A stretch of 7,518 nucleotides of DNA, taken from NCBI GenBank assembly GCA_016199305.1, contig JACQGZ010000263.1:1-7518 (forward strand), in the 5' to 3' direction. Positions 1 through 5,525 of the stretch are shown here, in pieces (the first letter of the stretch is position 1; every line of letters begins with the position of its first letter). The position numbers and the translations under genes were made by a program. The DNA is from Armatimonadota bacterium (lineage in GTDB: Bacteria > Sysuimicrobiota > Sysuimicrobiia > Sysuimicrobiales > Humicultoraceae). The notes beneath the pieces were generated by a model that saw only the letters and a list, made by a program, of their open reading frames with translations, was not told the origin of the DNA and did not search any database.

Positions 1-80
1 CCGCGCAGTTCGGCGGCGTCGGCGGCAATGCGCGCCTTCAGGCCGGTCAGTCGCTCTCGAGCAGCGTGCTGCGGAGCCAC
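1..80 (-). CDS. Possible 5' end of an unidentified gene, cut by window edge
   Basis: Immediately after the holin-like gene (and overlapping its end) a frame stays open to the left edge. It could start at a GTG at 78-80 and reads through a short helical, Ala/Arg-rich stretch (including LTGLKARIAADAAELR). Genes for Holin-X-type proteins are often followed by another small envelope protein gene, such as a DUF3618-like one, but 26 codons are too few to identify it. No clear ribosome binding site is visible, and the true start could be another codon nearer the edge. Treat this as a hint that the operon continues leftwards. Confidence 0.2.
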   Translation of the reverse strand, partial: MAPQHAARERLTGLKARIAADAAELR

Positions 81-442
81 CGCAAATCCTCCTTGAAGGC
101 CGCCGCCAGGATGCCCAGGCGCCGCCGGCGCAGCCGGCCCAGCCCGATCGCCGCGGCCAGCGCCATCAGCAGCGCGGTGACGTCCAGCACGATCACCGCG
201 GCCTGCCAGGGCGCCAGCACCGCGGCCAGCGCCAGCACCGCCGTGACCACCATCATCGCCAGCACCAGCACCCCCAGGACGGCGGCCACGCCCAGCAGCA
301 TCACCCCGATGACCACGTCGCGCACGGTGGCCCGGGCCTCTTCTCCGGCCTGCACCGCGTAGATCTGCAGCAGGGCCGCGACATTGCTGAGCAGCCGGCG
401 GAGGATTGTGGGAATCGGCTCCCCGTCGCCTTCGGTCCTCAT
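47..442 (-). CDS. Phage_holin_3_6 (Holin-X) family small membrane protein
   Basis: This is a 131-aa protein with an amphipathic N-terminal helix (residues 12-42), two closely spaced very hydrophobic helices (about 43-75 and 80-102), an Arg-rich turn (GRLRRRRLG, 102-110) and a charged C-terminal helix. This layout matches the Holin-X / Phage_holin_3_6 (DUF1469) family, which despite its name is mostly chromosomal and found in envelope-related operons. Its function is not established; a structural or stress role at the inner membrane is the usual guess, and I see no lysis genes beside it. The ATG at 440-442 is the first start in the open frame, but its Shine-Dalgarno is poor. It lies about 50 nt beyond the YbhN-like remnant on the same strand. 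Family assignment is fairly sure; role is unknown. Confidence 0.72.
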   Translation of the reverse strand: MRTEGDGEPIPTILRRLLSNVAALLQIYAVQAGEEARATVRDVVIGVMLLGVAAVLGVLVLAMMVVTAVLALAAVLAPWQAAVIVLDVTALLMALAAAIGLGRLRRRRLGILAAAFKEDLRWLRSTLLESD

Positions 443-493
443 GTCCGCGACATCATTCCCGACGACGGTGCGAACCCCCTGCCGGGGGGCGCG

Positions 494-778
494 TCATCGC
501 ACCCCGGTCTGAGCGGCGCCAGGCCGCAGACGGCGCACCGTGGCGAACCCGGCGAGCAGGGGCAGCCAGATCGTGAACAGGCGAAACAGGAGCGTGGCGG
601 CGACCGCCGTGGCCACCGGCACTCCCAGGGAAGCGAACGTCAGGGTCATGGCTCCCTCCACAACGCCCACCCCGGAGGGAGTCACCGAGACGACCATGAA
701 CAGCGCGCCGACGACATAGCCCGCCACGAGGATGTCGGGAGGCACCGGATGGCCGACGGCCCAAAACGCCGCCTCGGT
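494..778 (-). pseudogene. C-terminal remnant of a YbhN/AglD-type (LPG synthase TM, UPF0104) membrane protein
   Basis: The frame encodes only the last two to three helices of a protein family that normally has about 300 residues and 7-8 helices. The diagnostic parts are the EAAFWAVGHPVP segment, the SVTPSGVGVVEGAM motif and the closing LLFRLFTIWLPLLAGFATV helix, all in the order seen at the C-terminus of the family. A TGA at 779-781 closes the frame on its 5' side. A different frame directly upstream, starting at ATG 831-833 behind an AAGGTGGGG site, encodes a hydrophobic MKRILWMVAPGMLFLVLVN stretch that would fit the preceding helix if one base were skipped. The gene is therefore both 5'-truncated and probably frameshifted. 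A GTG at 743-745 could still start an 83-aa product, but loss of most helices makes it unlikely to work. Confidence 0.6.
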
Positions 779-883
779 TCACGAGCACGAGAAAGAGCAT
801 CCCGGGAGCCACCATCCACAAAATCCGCTTCATCGCGCCCCACCTTCAACGCCGCACCGCGAGTGCTCCTGCGCCGGAACTCC

Positions 884-1552
884 ATGCCAATAGATGCGCT
901 ACAGTCTAAAGGTGCTGTGGAAGGATCTCGCCGCTGTCATGGGCTCGTAGCCGCCGTGGGGGCCGTCCTCACGGATCTCAGTTACCTGGTGCAGGCGGCT
1001 TTCCCCCCCGTAGCCCGCCTGCTGACCCCGTATTTTCGATGGACGTACGGGCGCCTCGCGCCCCACTATGAGAACCACATCATCGCCCGGACCCTCGGAT
1101 ACGGGGAAGCGCTCCGCGTCGCGCTGCATCAGTGCGACCTCACCCCTCGCTGGTGCGCGGACATCGCTGCGGGAACAGGGTCCGCCACGCGGGTGCTCCG
1201 GAGGCGCCATCCCCAGGCCCGCGTGGTGGCGATCGACCTCTCCCTCTCCATGTTGCAAGAACTAGAGGGGGCGGAAGGGGTGAACCGGATCGTCGGCACC
1301 GGCTGGGCTCTCCCACTGGCCAGCGGTGGCCTGGATCTGGCGGTGCTGCAGAATGCACCCCCCTCCTTCGTGGAACTGGCCCGGGCCGTCCGTCCGGGCG
1401 GCGTGGTCTTCTTCAGTCTCTCGGCGGCGGGGCTCATCCCCGCCAGCCTCAGGCGGTGGTTGCTGCGCCGAGCTGTGCCGGTGGTGCTCGCGCCTCTGGG
1501 GGAAACCACCGCCGGCAGCGGCATCACCTGGTCGTTCCGGAGAATGCATTAG
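884..1552 (+). CDS. Class I SAM-dependent methyltransferase (UbiE/Methyltransf_11-like)
   Basis: This is the only plus-strand gene. From ATG 884 it encodes 222 aa. An N-terminal segment contains YGRLAPHYENH, like the YDR.AP.YD start of UbiE-type enzymes. Then follow SAM motif I (DIAAGTGSATRVLRRRHP, about residues 93-110), the acidic residue after strand 2 (VVAIDLS, D118), GGLDLAVLQNA (148-158) and the post-motif VRPGGVVFFS (169-178). The substrate cannot be read from sequence. The frame is open back to 749, but the 749-883 part is Arg/Ser-rich and antisense to the YbhN remnant, so I exclude it. ATG 884 has a weak CGGAA; GTG 917, preceded by AAAGGT, is an equally good start (211 aa). The last 29 nt overlap the end of the convergent deacetylase gene, and the protein stops sooner after the final strands than is usual, so the C-terminus may be clipped. 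Confidence 0.68.
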   Translation: MPIDALQSKGAVEGSRRCHGLVAAVGAVLTDLSYLVQAAFPPVARLLTPYFRWTYGRLAPHYENHIIARTLGYGEALRVALHQCDLTPRWCADIAAGTGSATRVLRRRHPQARVVAIDLSLSMLQELEGAEGVNRIVGTGWALPLASGGLDLAVLQNAPPSFVELARAVRPGGVVFFSLSAAGLIPASLRRWLLRRAVPVVLAPLGETTAGSGITWSFRRMH

Positions 1553-3113
1553 CATCCCGGGGGACGGCAAAGAGCTCGTTCCGCCGGACGAAGCTCGCCA
1601 GGAGCAGCCGCAGGTACGGACTGTGGATCTGGCTGCGGTGGGCATCAATCGCGTGGCGCTTGTCCTGCACGGCCTCCGGCGACAGCGCGAACTCCACCCA
1701 CGACCACCCCAGGGGCTGGGACAGGGCGGCAGGGGGCAAGAGCGGTTCCTGTGAGGCCAGGCGCAATGGCCGGGGGAAGCCCTGCGCATGCACCAGGAAG
1801 GTATACAATCGAGCCCCGCCGCGGTGCGCCTCGACCAGGGCATAGACGGCGCGGTGGTCCGGGTGCCGGTCAAACGGAGCGTGGGTAATGATCACAGTCG
1901 GGCGCACCTGCTCCACGACCTGCTGCAGCAGGGCTGCGAGGGCCGGGGCGGTGTACGGCGCTTCTGGCGCGACGACCCCCGGGTATGCGGCGCGGCGAAG
2001 CAGGGTGAATGGGGACGTCACGGGGACTTCACTGGCCAGGACATCGGCGAGAGCCCGGTCAGGAAAGCCGAAGAAGAAGACCTGATCCGTCGCCACACCG
2101 AGCCGGCGCAGCCCTTCAATCGTCTCTCCCTGCCGGACGATCCCGGTCTTGACAAAGTCCGCCGCGTGCGAGCGCAGGTGCCGGCCGATCAGTGCCGCGC
2201 TCACGCGGTTGCTGTCGCCGTTCGTCACGACGACGACGCTCACCGGCACCCCGGTGCGATGGGCGGTACCCATCAGCCCTCCCGCCCCGATGACCTCGTC
2301 GTCGGGATGGGCCACCACCAGGAGCACCCGGTCGCCCGGTTGCAGCGGGGACCGTGTCGAGACATGCGCCGCGTCGGAGGGCGAGAGCAGGAAGACCGGC
2401 GCGAACAGCACAAGCAGGGTGACGAACACCAGCAGCGCAACACCCACGGATCGTGACCTCCTTTTCCTTGACCCTCGGAGGCCCCTCCAGGCCGTAGCGA
2501 CTAACCGGAGCTGATGGAGCACGTCGGAGGACGCTCGCATCTCCTGACGCAGGCCCTTCACGGTGCCGTACTTCTGCCGCTTCCGCTGGTGGCTCACCCC
2601 AGCGAGAGGGACCTGCAGGACGCGGGCCCGCCGCCTCCGCGCCAGATGGTCCAGGGCGATCTCGAAGCCGAATCCGGTGGCGGCCAGGGCTTCCGCGTGG
2701 GCCAGCAGGCGGCGGTGAAGGGCCCGCTGTCCCGAAAGACGGGGCAGCAGCCCATGCCGGCGATCCCCCGTGAAGACGCCCACCGCCATCTCCGCCTGCC
2801 CTGCCCGCACGGGCGCGAGAAGCTGGCTGATATGCCCGGGCTGGATCCCGCAGAGATCAGCATCGAGGAGGACCAGGACCTCTCCCTGAGCCTGTGCGGC
2901 CGCGGCGAGAATCGCTGCGCCTTTGCCCTGGTTGTGAGCGAACGTGATGACGCGATCGGCCCCCGCGTCCGCCGCACAGCGGACGGTATGGTCCGTCGAG
3001 CCGTCGGACACGACAATGATCTCGTCCACGTCCGGACAGGCGCATGCTGCCCGGATGACGGCTGGCACACGCGTCGCCTCGTTGTAGGCGGGAATGAGAC
3101 AGGAAACCCTCAT
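1524..3113 (-). CDS. Fusion protein: family 2 glycosyltransferase - TM helix - PIG-L/LmbE deacetylase
   Basis: A single 529-aa frame joins two enzymes. Residues 1-200 are a GT-A fold GT2 glycosyltransferase: IPAYNE (7-12), SDGSTD (36-41), NQGKGAA (61-67) and the metal-binding DAD (84-86). Residues 223-243 form one hydrophobic helix after a basic stretch (RGSRKRRSR). Residues 260-520 are a PIG-L/LmbE zinc deacetylase: AHPDDE (268-273), VTNGDSN (297-302) and FDRHPDH (414-420), the metal and catalytic motifs of that fold. By the positive-inside rule the transferase is cytoplasmic and the deacetylase faces outside. A plausible but inferred job is transfer of an N-acetyl sugar to a lipid carrier or glycolipid and its later deacetylation. 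The start is ATG 3113, because family similarity begins there; a GGAGAG lies 12 nt upstream, rather far. The frame continues upstream but that part is antisense-like overlap with the DUF421 remnant. Confidence 0.85.
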   Translation of the reverse strand: MRVSCLIPAYNEATRVPAVIRAACACPDVDEIIVVSDGSTDHTVRCAADAGADRVITFAHNQGKGAAILAAAAQAQGEVLVLLDADLCGIQPGHISQLLAPVRAGQAEMAVGVFTGDRRHGLLPRLSGQRALHRRLLAHAEALAATGFGFEIALDHLARRRRARVLQVPLAGVSHQRKRQKYGTVKGLRQEMRASSDVLHQLRLVATAWRGLRGSRKRRSRSVGVALLVFVTLLVLFAPVFLLSPSDAAHVSTRSPLQPGDRVLLVVAHPDDEVIGAGGLMGTAHRTGVPVSVVVVTNGDSNRVSAALIGRHLRSHAADFVKTGIVRQGETIEGLRRLGVATDQVFFFGFPDRALADVLASEVPVTSPFTLLRRAAYPGVVAPEAPYTAPALAALLQQVVEQVRPTVIITHAPFDRHPDHRAVYALVEAHRGGARLYTFLVHAQGFPRPLRLASQEPLLPPAALSQPLGWSWVEFALSPEAVQDKRHAIDAHRSQIHSPYLRLLLASFVRRNELFAVPRDANAFSGTTR

Positions 3114-3141
3114 CGCAGCCAGCCGCTCTCCGAAATTCCCT

Positions 3142-3327
3142 CTAGCGGCGGCGGAGTTGCCGCACATGTTGGCGTGTCCGCACGACCGGAGTCTCCTGTG
3201 GGACAATGCTGTCCGACCCGTCAGTCTCCAGGACTGCCAGTTTGAGCCGCAAACCGCCAAAGATCACCACGTAGACCGCAGCCGTCCGAATGACAATCTC
3301 CCACACAGGGACGGCCAGGTTAAGCAT
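3142..3327 (-). pseudogene. DUF421 (YetF-like) gene with large internal in-frame deletion
   Basis: The 61-aa frame begins like the first helix of DUF421/YetF proteins (MLNLAVPVWEIVIRTAAVYV) and, right after GGLRL, continues as the C-terminal end of the same family (LAVLETDGSDSIVPQ, then a basic tail). In intact members these parts are separated by two more helices and most of the soluble domain, roughly 100 residues. The join is near 3246. Both halves are in one frame and the start has an excellent Shine-Dalgarno (GGAGGTGATC, 3333-3342), so a short one-helix peptide may still be made. It sits between the polyprenyl synthase gene and the glycosyltransferase fusion, with its stop 28 nt before the latter's start, so it may serve mainly as a leader for that gene. 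The family itself has no firmly established function. Confidence 0.6.
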
Positions 3328-3332
3328 CCGCG

Positions 3333-3342
3333 GATCACCTCC
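3333..3342 (-). promoter_or_regulatory. Near-consensus Shine-Dalgarno of the DUF421 remnant
   Basis: On the minus strand the bases read GGAGGTGATC, almost a full complement of the 16S rRNA 3' end, with GGAGG 10 nt before ATG 3325-3327. It fixes that ATG as the start over an upstream in-frame TTG at 3346-3348, and shows that the translation signal has stayed intact although the gene body is deleted. Confidence 0.6.
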
Positions 3343-3383
3343 AGACAAAGGCGCCGAGCCACTCGGAAGAACTCCCGGCGTCT

Positions 3384-4358
3384 CTACTTGGGACGGACGA
3401 TCACGAATTCGGTGAGGTCGAGCAGGCTCTGCCGGGCGGAGGAGGGAGCCAGCCCCTCCAGGGCGGCGGCCGCGCGATCCGCGTAGCGGCGGGCGACGCC
3501 CAGAGCGTAGTCGATGGCGCCATAGCGGCCCAGCAAGAGCCGGACTTCTTCCATTTCCCCATCTCGGGAGGGCAGTTGCAGCAGGCGCAGGAGGGCGGCC
3601 CGGTCGGTGTCGCTGGCGCTGCGCAGGACGTGGATGACCGGCAGGGTCACATTGCCGCCCTGGATGTCGGAGCCGATCGGCTTGCCGAGTTCCTCGGCGC
3701 GGCTGGTCATGTCCAGCGCGTCGTCGGTGATCTGAAACGACATCCCCCAGGCCAAGCCGAATTCGGCCAGCGCCCGGGCCTGCGGCGGGGAGGCCCCGGC
3801 GACCAAGGCGCCGGCCCGGCAGGCCGCGGCGAAGAGCGCCGCCGTCTTGCCCTCGATGATGTCGAGGTAAATCCCCTCTTCGCCGTGCGGCTCACTTGCG
3901 TACTCGATCTGCTTGATCTCCGCCTGGCTCATCCGCACCGCCGCCTCCGCCACGGCCGGCGCCACCTCGGGGTGGCGCACGCGGCTGATCAGGTCGAAGG
4001 CGCGGGCGAAGAGCAGGTCGCCCAGCAGGACGGCGACCTGGTTTCCCCACTGCACGTTCACCGTGGGCGTGCCGCGGCGGGTGTCCGCCGCATCGATGAT
4101 GTCGTCGTGGATCAGCGAGGCGATGTGGATCAGTTCCACCGTCCCCGCGATGTAGAGGCGCTCGGTCGCTCCGCCCCCGATCGCCTCGGCGCTGAGGCAG
4201 GCGAGAGCGGGGCGCACCAGTTTCCCGCGGGTGGAGAGGACATAGGCCACCAGTTCGCCGATGAACGGGTCGTCGCTGACCAGTTCGGCACGTAGGAGGC
4301 CGTCCAGCGCATCGAGGTCGCGCTGCACCGGCGCGTAGATCGTGGCCAGGTCCACCAT
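3384..4358 (-). CDS. All-trans polyprenyl diphosphate synthase (IspB/HepT/SdsA type)
   Basis: This 324-aa enzyme condenses isopentenyl diphosphate onto an allylic diphosphate to build a long prenyl chain, used for menaquinone/ubiquinone side chains or lipid carriers. Seen in order: GKLVRPAL (45-52, substrate binding), the first Asp-rich motif DDIID (85-89) followed by the RRG turn, EGKTAALF (169-176), and the second Asp-rich motif DDALD (212-216) followed by GKPIGSDIQGGN. Length is normal. The residues before DDIID (IASLI) are small, which in this family goes with long products, but exact chain length cannot be told. ATG 4356-4358 is preferred because a TTGGAG site precedes it by 6-7 nt; a TTG at 4368-4370 overlaps that site. 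It follows the cupredoxin gene by 49 nt containing a hairpin. Proximity to a quinone-using cytochrome operon supports a role in quinone synthesis. Confidence 0.93.
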   Translation of the reverse strand: MVDLATIYAPVQRDLDALDGLLRAELVSDDPFIGELVAYVLSTRGKLVRPALACLSAEAIGGGATERLYIAGTVELIHIASLIHDDIIDAADTRRGTPTVNVQWGNQVAVLLGDLLFARAFDLISRVRHPEVAPAVAEAAVRMSQAEIKQIEYASEPHGEEGIYLDIIEGKTAALFAAACRAGALVAGASPPQARALAEFGLAWGMSFQITDDALDMTSRAEELGKPIGSDIQGGNVTLPVIHVLRSASDTDRAALLRLLQLPSRDGEMEEVRLLLGRYGAIDYALGVARRYADRAAAALEGLAPSSARQSLLDLTEFVIVRPK

Positions 4359-4375
4359 CGCGGGCTCCAAAGCGA

Positions 4376-4401
4376 CGGCGGCCGTGAACCCGCGGCCGCC
4401 G
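4376..4401 (-). terminator. GC-rich intercistronic hairpin, terminator-like without clear U-tract
   Basis: A perfect 9-bp inverted repeat (CGGCGGCCG, loop TGAACCCG, CGGCCGCCG on the plus strand) lies just beyond the cupredoxin stop codon and before the polyprenyl synthase start. Transcribed on the minus strand it would form a very stable stem. Only a TTT follows a few bases later, so it may attenuate or stabilise mRNA ends rather than terminate fully. Confidence 0.4.
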
Positions 4402-4407
4402 CCCGTC

Positions 4408-4788
4408 TTACTGCGAGACCGTCAGCGTCCCCGTCATCCCGGCCTCTTGATGGCCCGGGATGGTGCAGAGCACCTTGTAGGTCCCGGCCTTCAGGTCCGC
4501 GCTCGCGGTCTTCGTCTCGCCCGGCTGGATCCCCTCGACCTTGACGTCCGTGCCCTCGACGATGAAGTTGTGTTCCACCGAGCCGGCGTTCTTGATCTCG
4601 AAGGTCACCGCACCCGCCTTGGCCGTCATCCCCTTCGGGTCAAACTTGAACTCGGTCTCCGTCACGCTGACCGTCGTCCCCTGCGCGGGCGGCGGGGGCG
4701 TCCCACCCTGCTGACCGCCACCTCCGCAGGCTGCGACCAACATCATGGTCACCAGCAGCAGGGCAGAGAGCCGTGCACCTTGCGCCAT
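4408..4788 (-). CDS. Cupredoxin (plastocyanin/azurin-like) lipoprotein
   Basis: The 126-aa precursor has a lipoprotein signal peptide (MAQGARLSALLLVTMMLVAAC) with lipobox VAAC and lipidated Cys21, then a flexible Gly/Pro linker (22-38) and a compact beta-rich domain. The type-1 copper ligands are all present: His73 (VEHNF), Cys108, His113 and Met118 (CTIPGHQEAGM). This is the spacing of small blue copper electron carriers. It should sit lipid-anchored on the outer face of the cytoplasmic membrane and shuttle electrons, possibly between the neighbouring cytochrome b complex and a terminal oxidase or other reductase; the partner is inferred. ATG 4786-4788 is chosen because a strong AAAGGAGG (4795-4802) precedes it; the longer open frame to 4917 lacks a site and would bury the signal peptide. 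It is separated by 115 nt from the upstream operon, so may have its own promoter. Confidence 0.9.
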   Translation of the reverse strand: MAQGARLSALLLVTMMLVAACGGGGQQGGTPPPPAQGTTVSVTETEFKFDPKGMTAKAGAVTFEIKNAGSVEHNFIVEGTDVKVEGIQPGETKTASADLKAGTYKVLCTIPGHQEAGMTGTLTVSQ

Positions 4789-4850
4789 TGCCTGCCTCCT
4801 TTCGACTGCCGTCGGATTGGGGCCGCGCGCGCGAGCGCCGGCCGTCACTA

Positions 4851-4863
4851 CGGTACCATACCG
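4851..4863. repeat. Short inverted repeat upstream of the cupredoxin gene (possible operator)
   Basis: CGGTA-CCA-TACCG is a perfect 5-bp dyad in the 115-nt gap before the cupredoxin gene, about 60 nt upstream of its start codon. It sits in the least GC-rich part of the gap, where a promoter would be expected, but I cannot identify reliable -10 and -35 boxes. It could be a regulator site or chance. Confidence 0.25.
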
Positions 4864-4882
4864 CGGTGGGGAAGTTGAACCT

Positions 4883-4897
4883 GGGCGGCGCGCGCCC
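4883..4897 (-). terminator. Weak hairpin after the respiratory operon
   Basis: GGGCG-GCGCG-CGCCC follows the stop codon of the 37-aa gene by a few bases in the direction of transcription. The stem is only 5 bp and is not followed by a T-run, so it is a poor terminator candidate. It is recorded because it is the only structure between this operon and the cupredoxin gene. Confidence 0.2.
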
Positions 4898-4903
4898 GCG
4901 CGG

Positions 4904-5017
4904 TCAGGCTTCCGCAATCAGGCCAAAAGATGCGACGAAGACCAGCAGTAAGAAAAAGATGATATAGAAGACCAGGTAGAAGAGGACGACGCGCAGCGGA
5001 AGCTTCCGGTGGGTCAC
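4904..5017 (-). CDS. 37-aa single-pass membrane protein at the end of the cytochrome b operon
   Basis: A very short gene starts at GTG 5015-5017, overlapping the TGA of the MvhD-like gene (GTGA), behind a GGAGGAG site about 6 nt upstream. The product starts MTHRKLPLRVV, then has one strongly hydrophobic, Phe/Leu/Val-rich helix (about residues 9-34, including LFYLVFYIIFFLLLVFVASF) and ends GLIAEA. Basic residues before the helix predict an N-in, C-out topology. Translational coupling and the good ribosome site argue that it is real. Its size and place resemble the small single-helix subunits that stabilise respiratory complexes (for example CydX, CcoQ or the Pet small subunits), but there is no sequence similarity I recognise, so subunit status is inference. 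Its base composition is less GC-rich than its neighbours, as expected for a Phe/Ile-rich helix. Confidence 0.72.
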   Translation of the reverse strand: MTHRKLPLRVVLFYLVFYIIFFLLLVFVASFGLIAEA

Positions 5018-5517
5018 GGCGACTCCTCCGAGGGGGTGACGGACCCGGTCGGGGCGGCCGGTCGGGTCGACGCCGCCGGCGCGGGCCCCCCGGCGGGAGC
5101 GGCGGGGCGCGCGGGACGGCTGGGCGCGGCGGGGGGCAGCGCTGCCAGCCGCTGCAGGAAGGTCGCCACGTCCTCCAGGAAGGCCGGGCGGTCGTGCAGC
5201 CCGTGGGCCAGCATGGCCAGACGGCCGGCCTCCACGCGGCGCCGCGACAGCCTCCGCGCGAGCTGCTCCACCCTGTCGCGCATCAGGTAGTTGCCCTCCC
5301 GGTTGAGGCAGTCGCCGTAGGGGCAGCCGGTGACGAACGCCCCGTCGGCGCCGGCGCGCAGTGTCTCCTCCAGCCAGTCGGGACGCATGAACCCCGAGCA
5401 GGGGACGCGCACGATCCGCACGGAGGGATGGGCGGAGAGGCGCCCGTCGCCGTCGGTGAGGCCCTCGGTGGCCACGGCCCAGTCGCAGACGAACCCGACG
5501 ACCTTCGGCTCCGCCAT
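5014..5517 (-). CDS. MvhD/FlpD-like iron-sulfur protein (hydrogenase delta subunit family)
   Basis: Residues 1-125 resemble the MvhD/FlpD family (PF02662), which carries a [2Fe-2S] cluster and passes electrons between hydrogenases or formate dehydrogenases and HdrA-type heterodisulfide reductases. Seen are VGFVCDW (C11), VRIVRVPCSG (C40), the conserved LRAGADGAFVTGC and CPYGDC (C65, C70), then NREGNY. Typical members begin with a Cys-x-Trp-Cys pattern; here the second Cys is Ala14, so the cluster must be ligated differently or by the remaining four Cys. Residues 128-167 are a Pro/Ala-rich tail not part of the family. The gene starts 8 nt after the stop of the cytochrome b-ferredoxin gene behind GGAGGAAGG and overlaps the 37-aa gene. 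No hydrogenase or HdrA gene is in the window, so its partner is probably the ferredoxin domain next door. Confidence 0.83.
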   Translation of the reverse strand: MAEPKVVGFVCDWAVATEGLTDGDGRLSAHPSVRIVRVPCSGFMRPDWLEETLRAGADGAFVTGCPYGDCLNREGNYLMRDRVEQLARRLSRRRVEAGRLAMLAHGLHDRPAFLEDVATFLQRLAALPPAAPSRPARPAAPAGGPAPAASTRPAAPTGSVTPSEESP

Positions 5518-5525
5518 CCTTCCTC

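Noticed and set aside
205..245. Repeated GCGCCAGCACCG in the holin-like gene
   Set aside because: Two copies only, explained by Ala/Val/Leu-rich codons of a hydrophobic helix; not a CRISPR or mobile-element repeat.
47..442. Holin-like gene as evidence of a prophage
   Set aside because: Holin-X-type proteins are widespread chromosomal proteins and no lysin, integrase or structural phage genes are nearby.
749..883. N-terminal extension of the methyltransferase
   Set aside because: It is Arg/Ser/Pro-rich, overlaps the YbhN-like remnant on the other strand and has no match to the start of methyltransferases.
896..917. Possible -10 box (TACAGT) before the methyltransferase
   Set aside because: No matching -35 box at a fitting distance, and single weak hexamers are common by chance.
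1788..2456. Plus-strand 222-aa frame opposite the deacetylase domain
   Set aside because: The minus strand encodes clear PIG-L motifs here; the plus-strand product is charged low-complexity sequence.
3114..3260. N-terminal extension of the glycosyltransferase fusion
   Set aside because: It overlaps the DUF421 remnant in another frame; family similarity starts exactly at ATG 3113 (MRVSCLIPAYNE).
3354..3366. Small hairpin CCGAG-CCA-CTCGG after the polyprenyl synthase gene
   Set aside because: The 5-bp stem with a 3-nt loop and only TTT downstream is too weak to call a terminator.
3576..4295. Long plus-strand open frame (239 aa)
   Set aside because: It is wholly antisense to the polyprenyl diphosphate synthase, whose motifs are complete. 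Its own product is a low-complexity Gly/Arg/Val/Asp-rich string with no recognisable domain.
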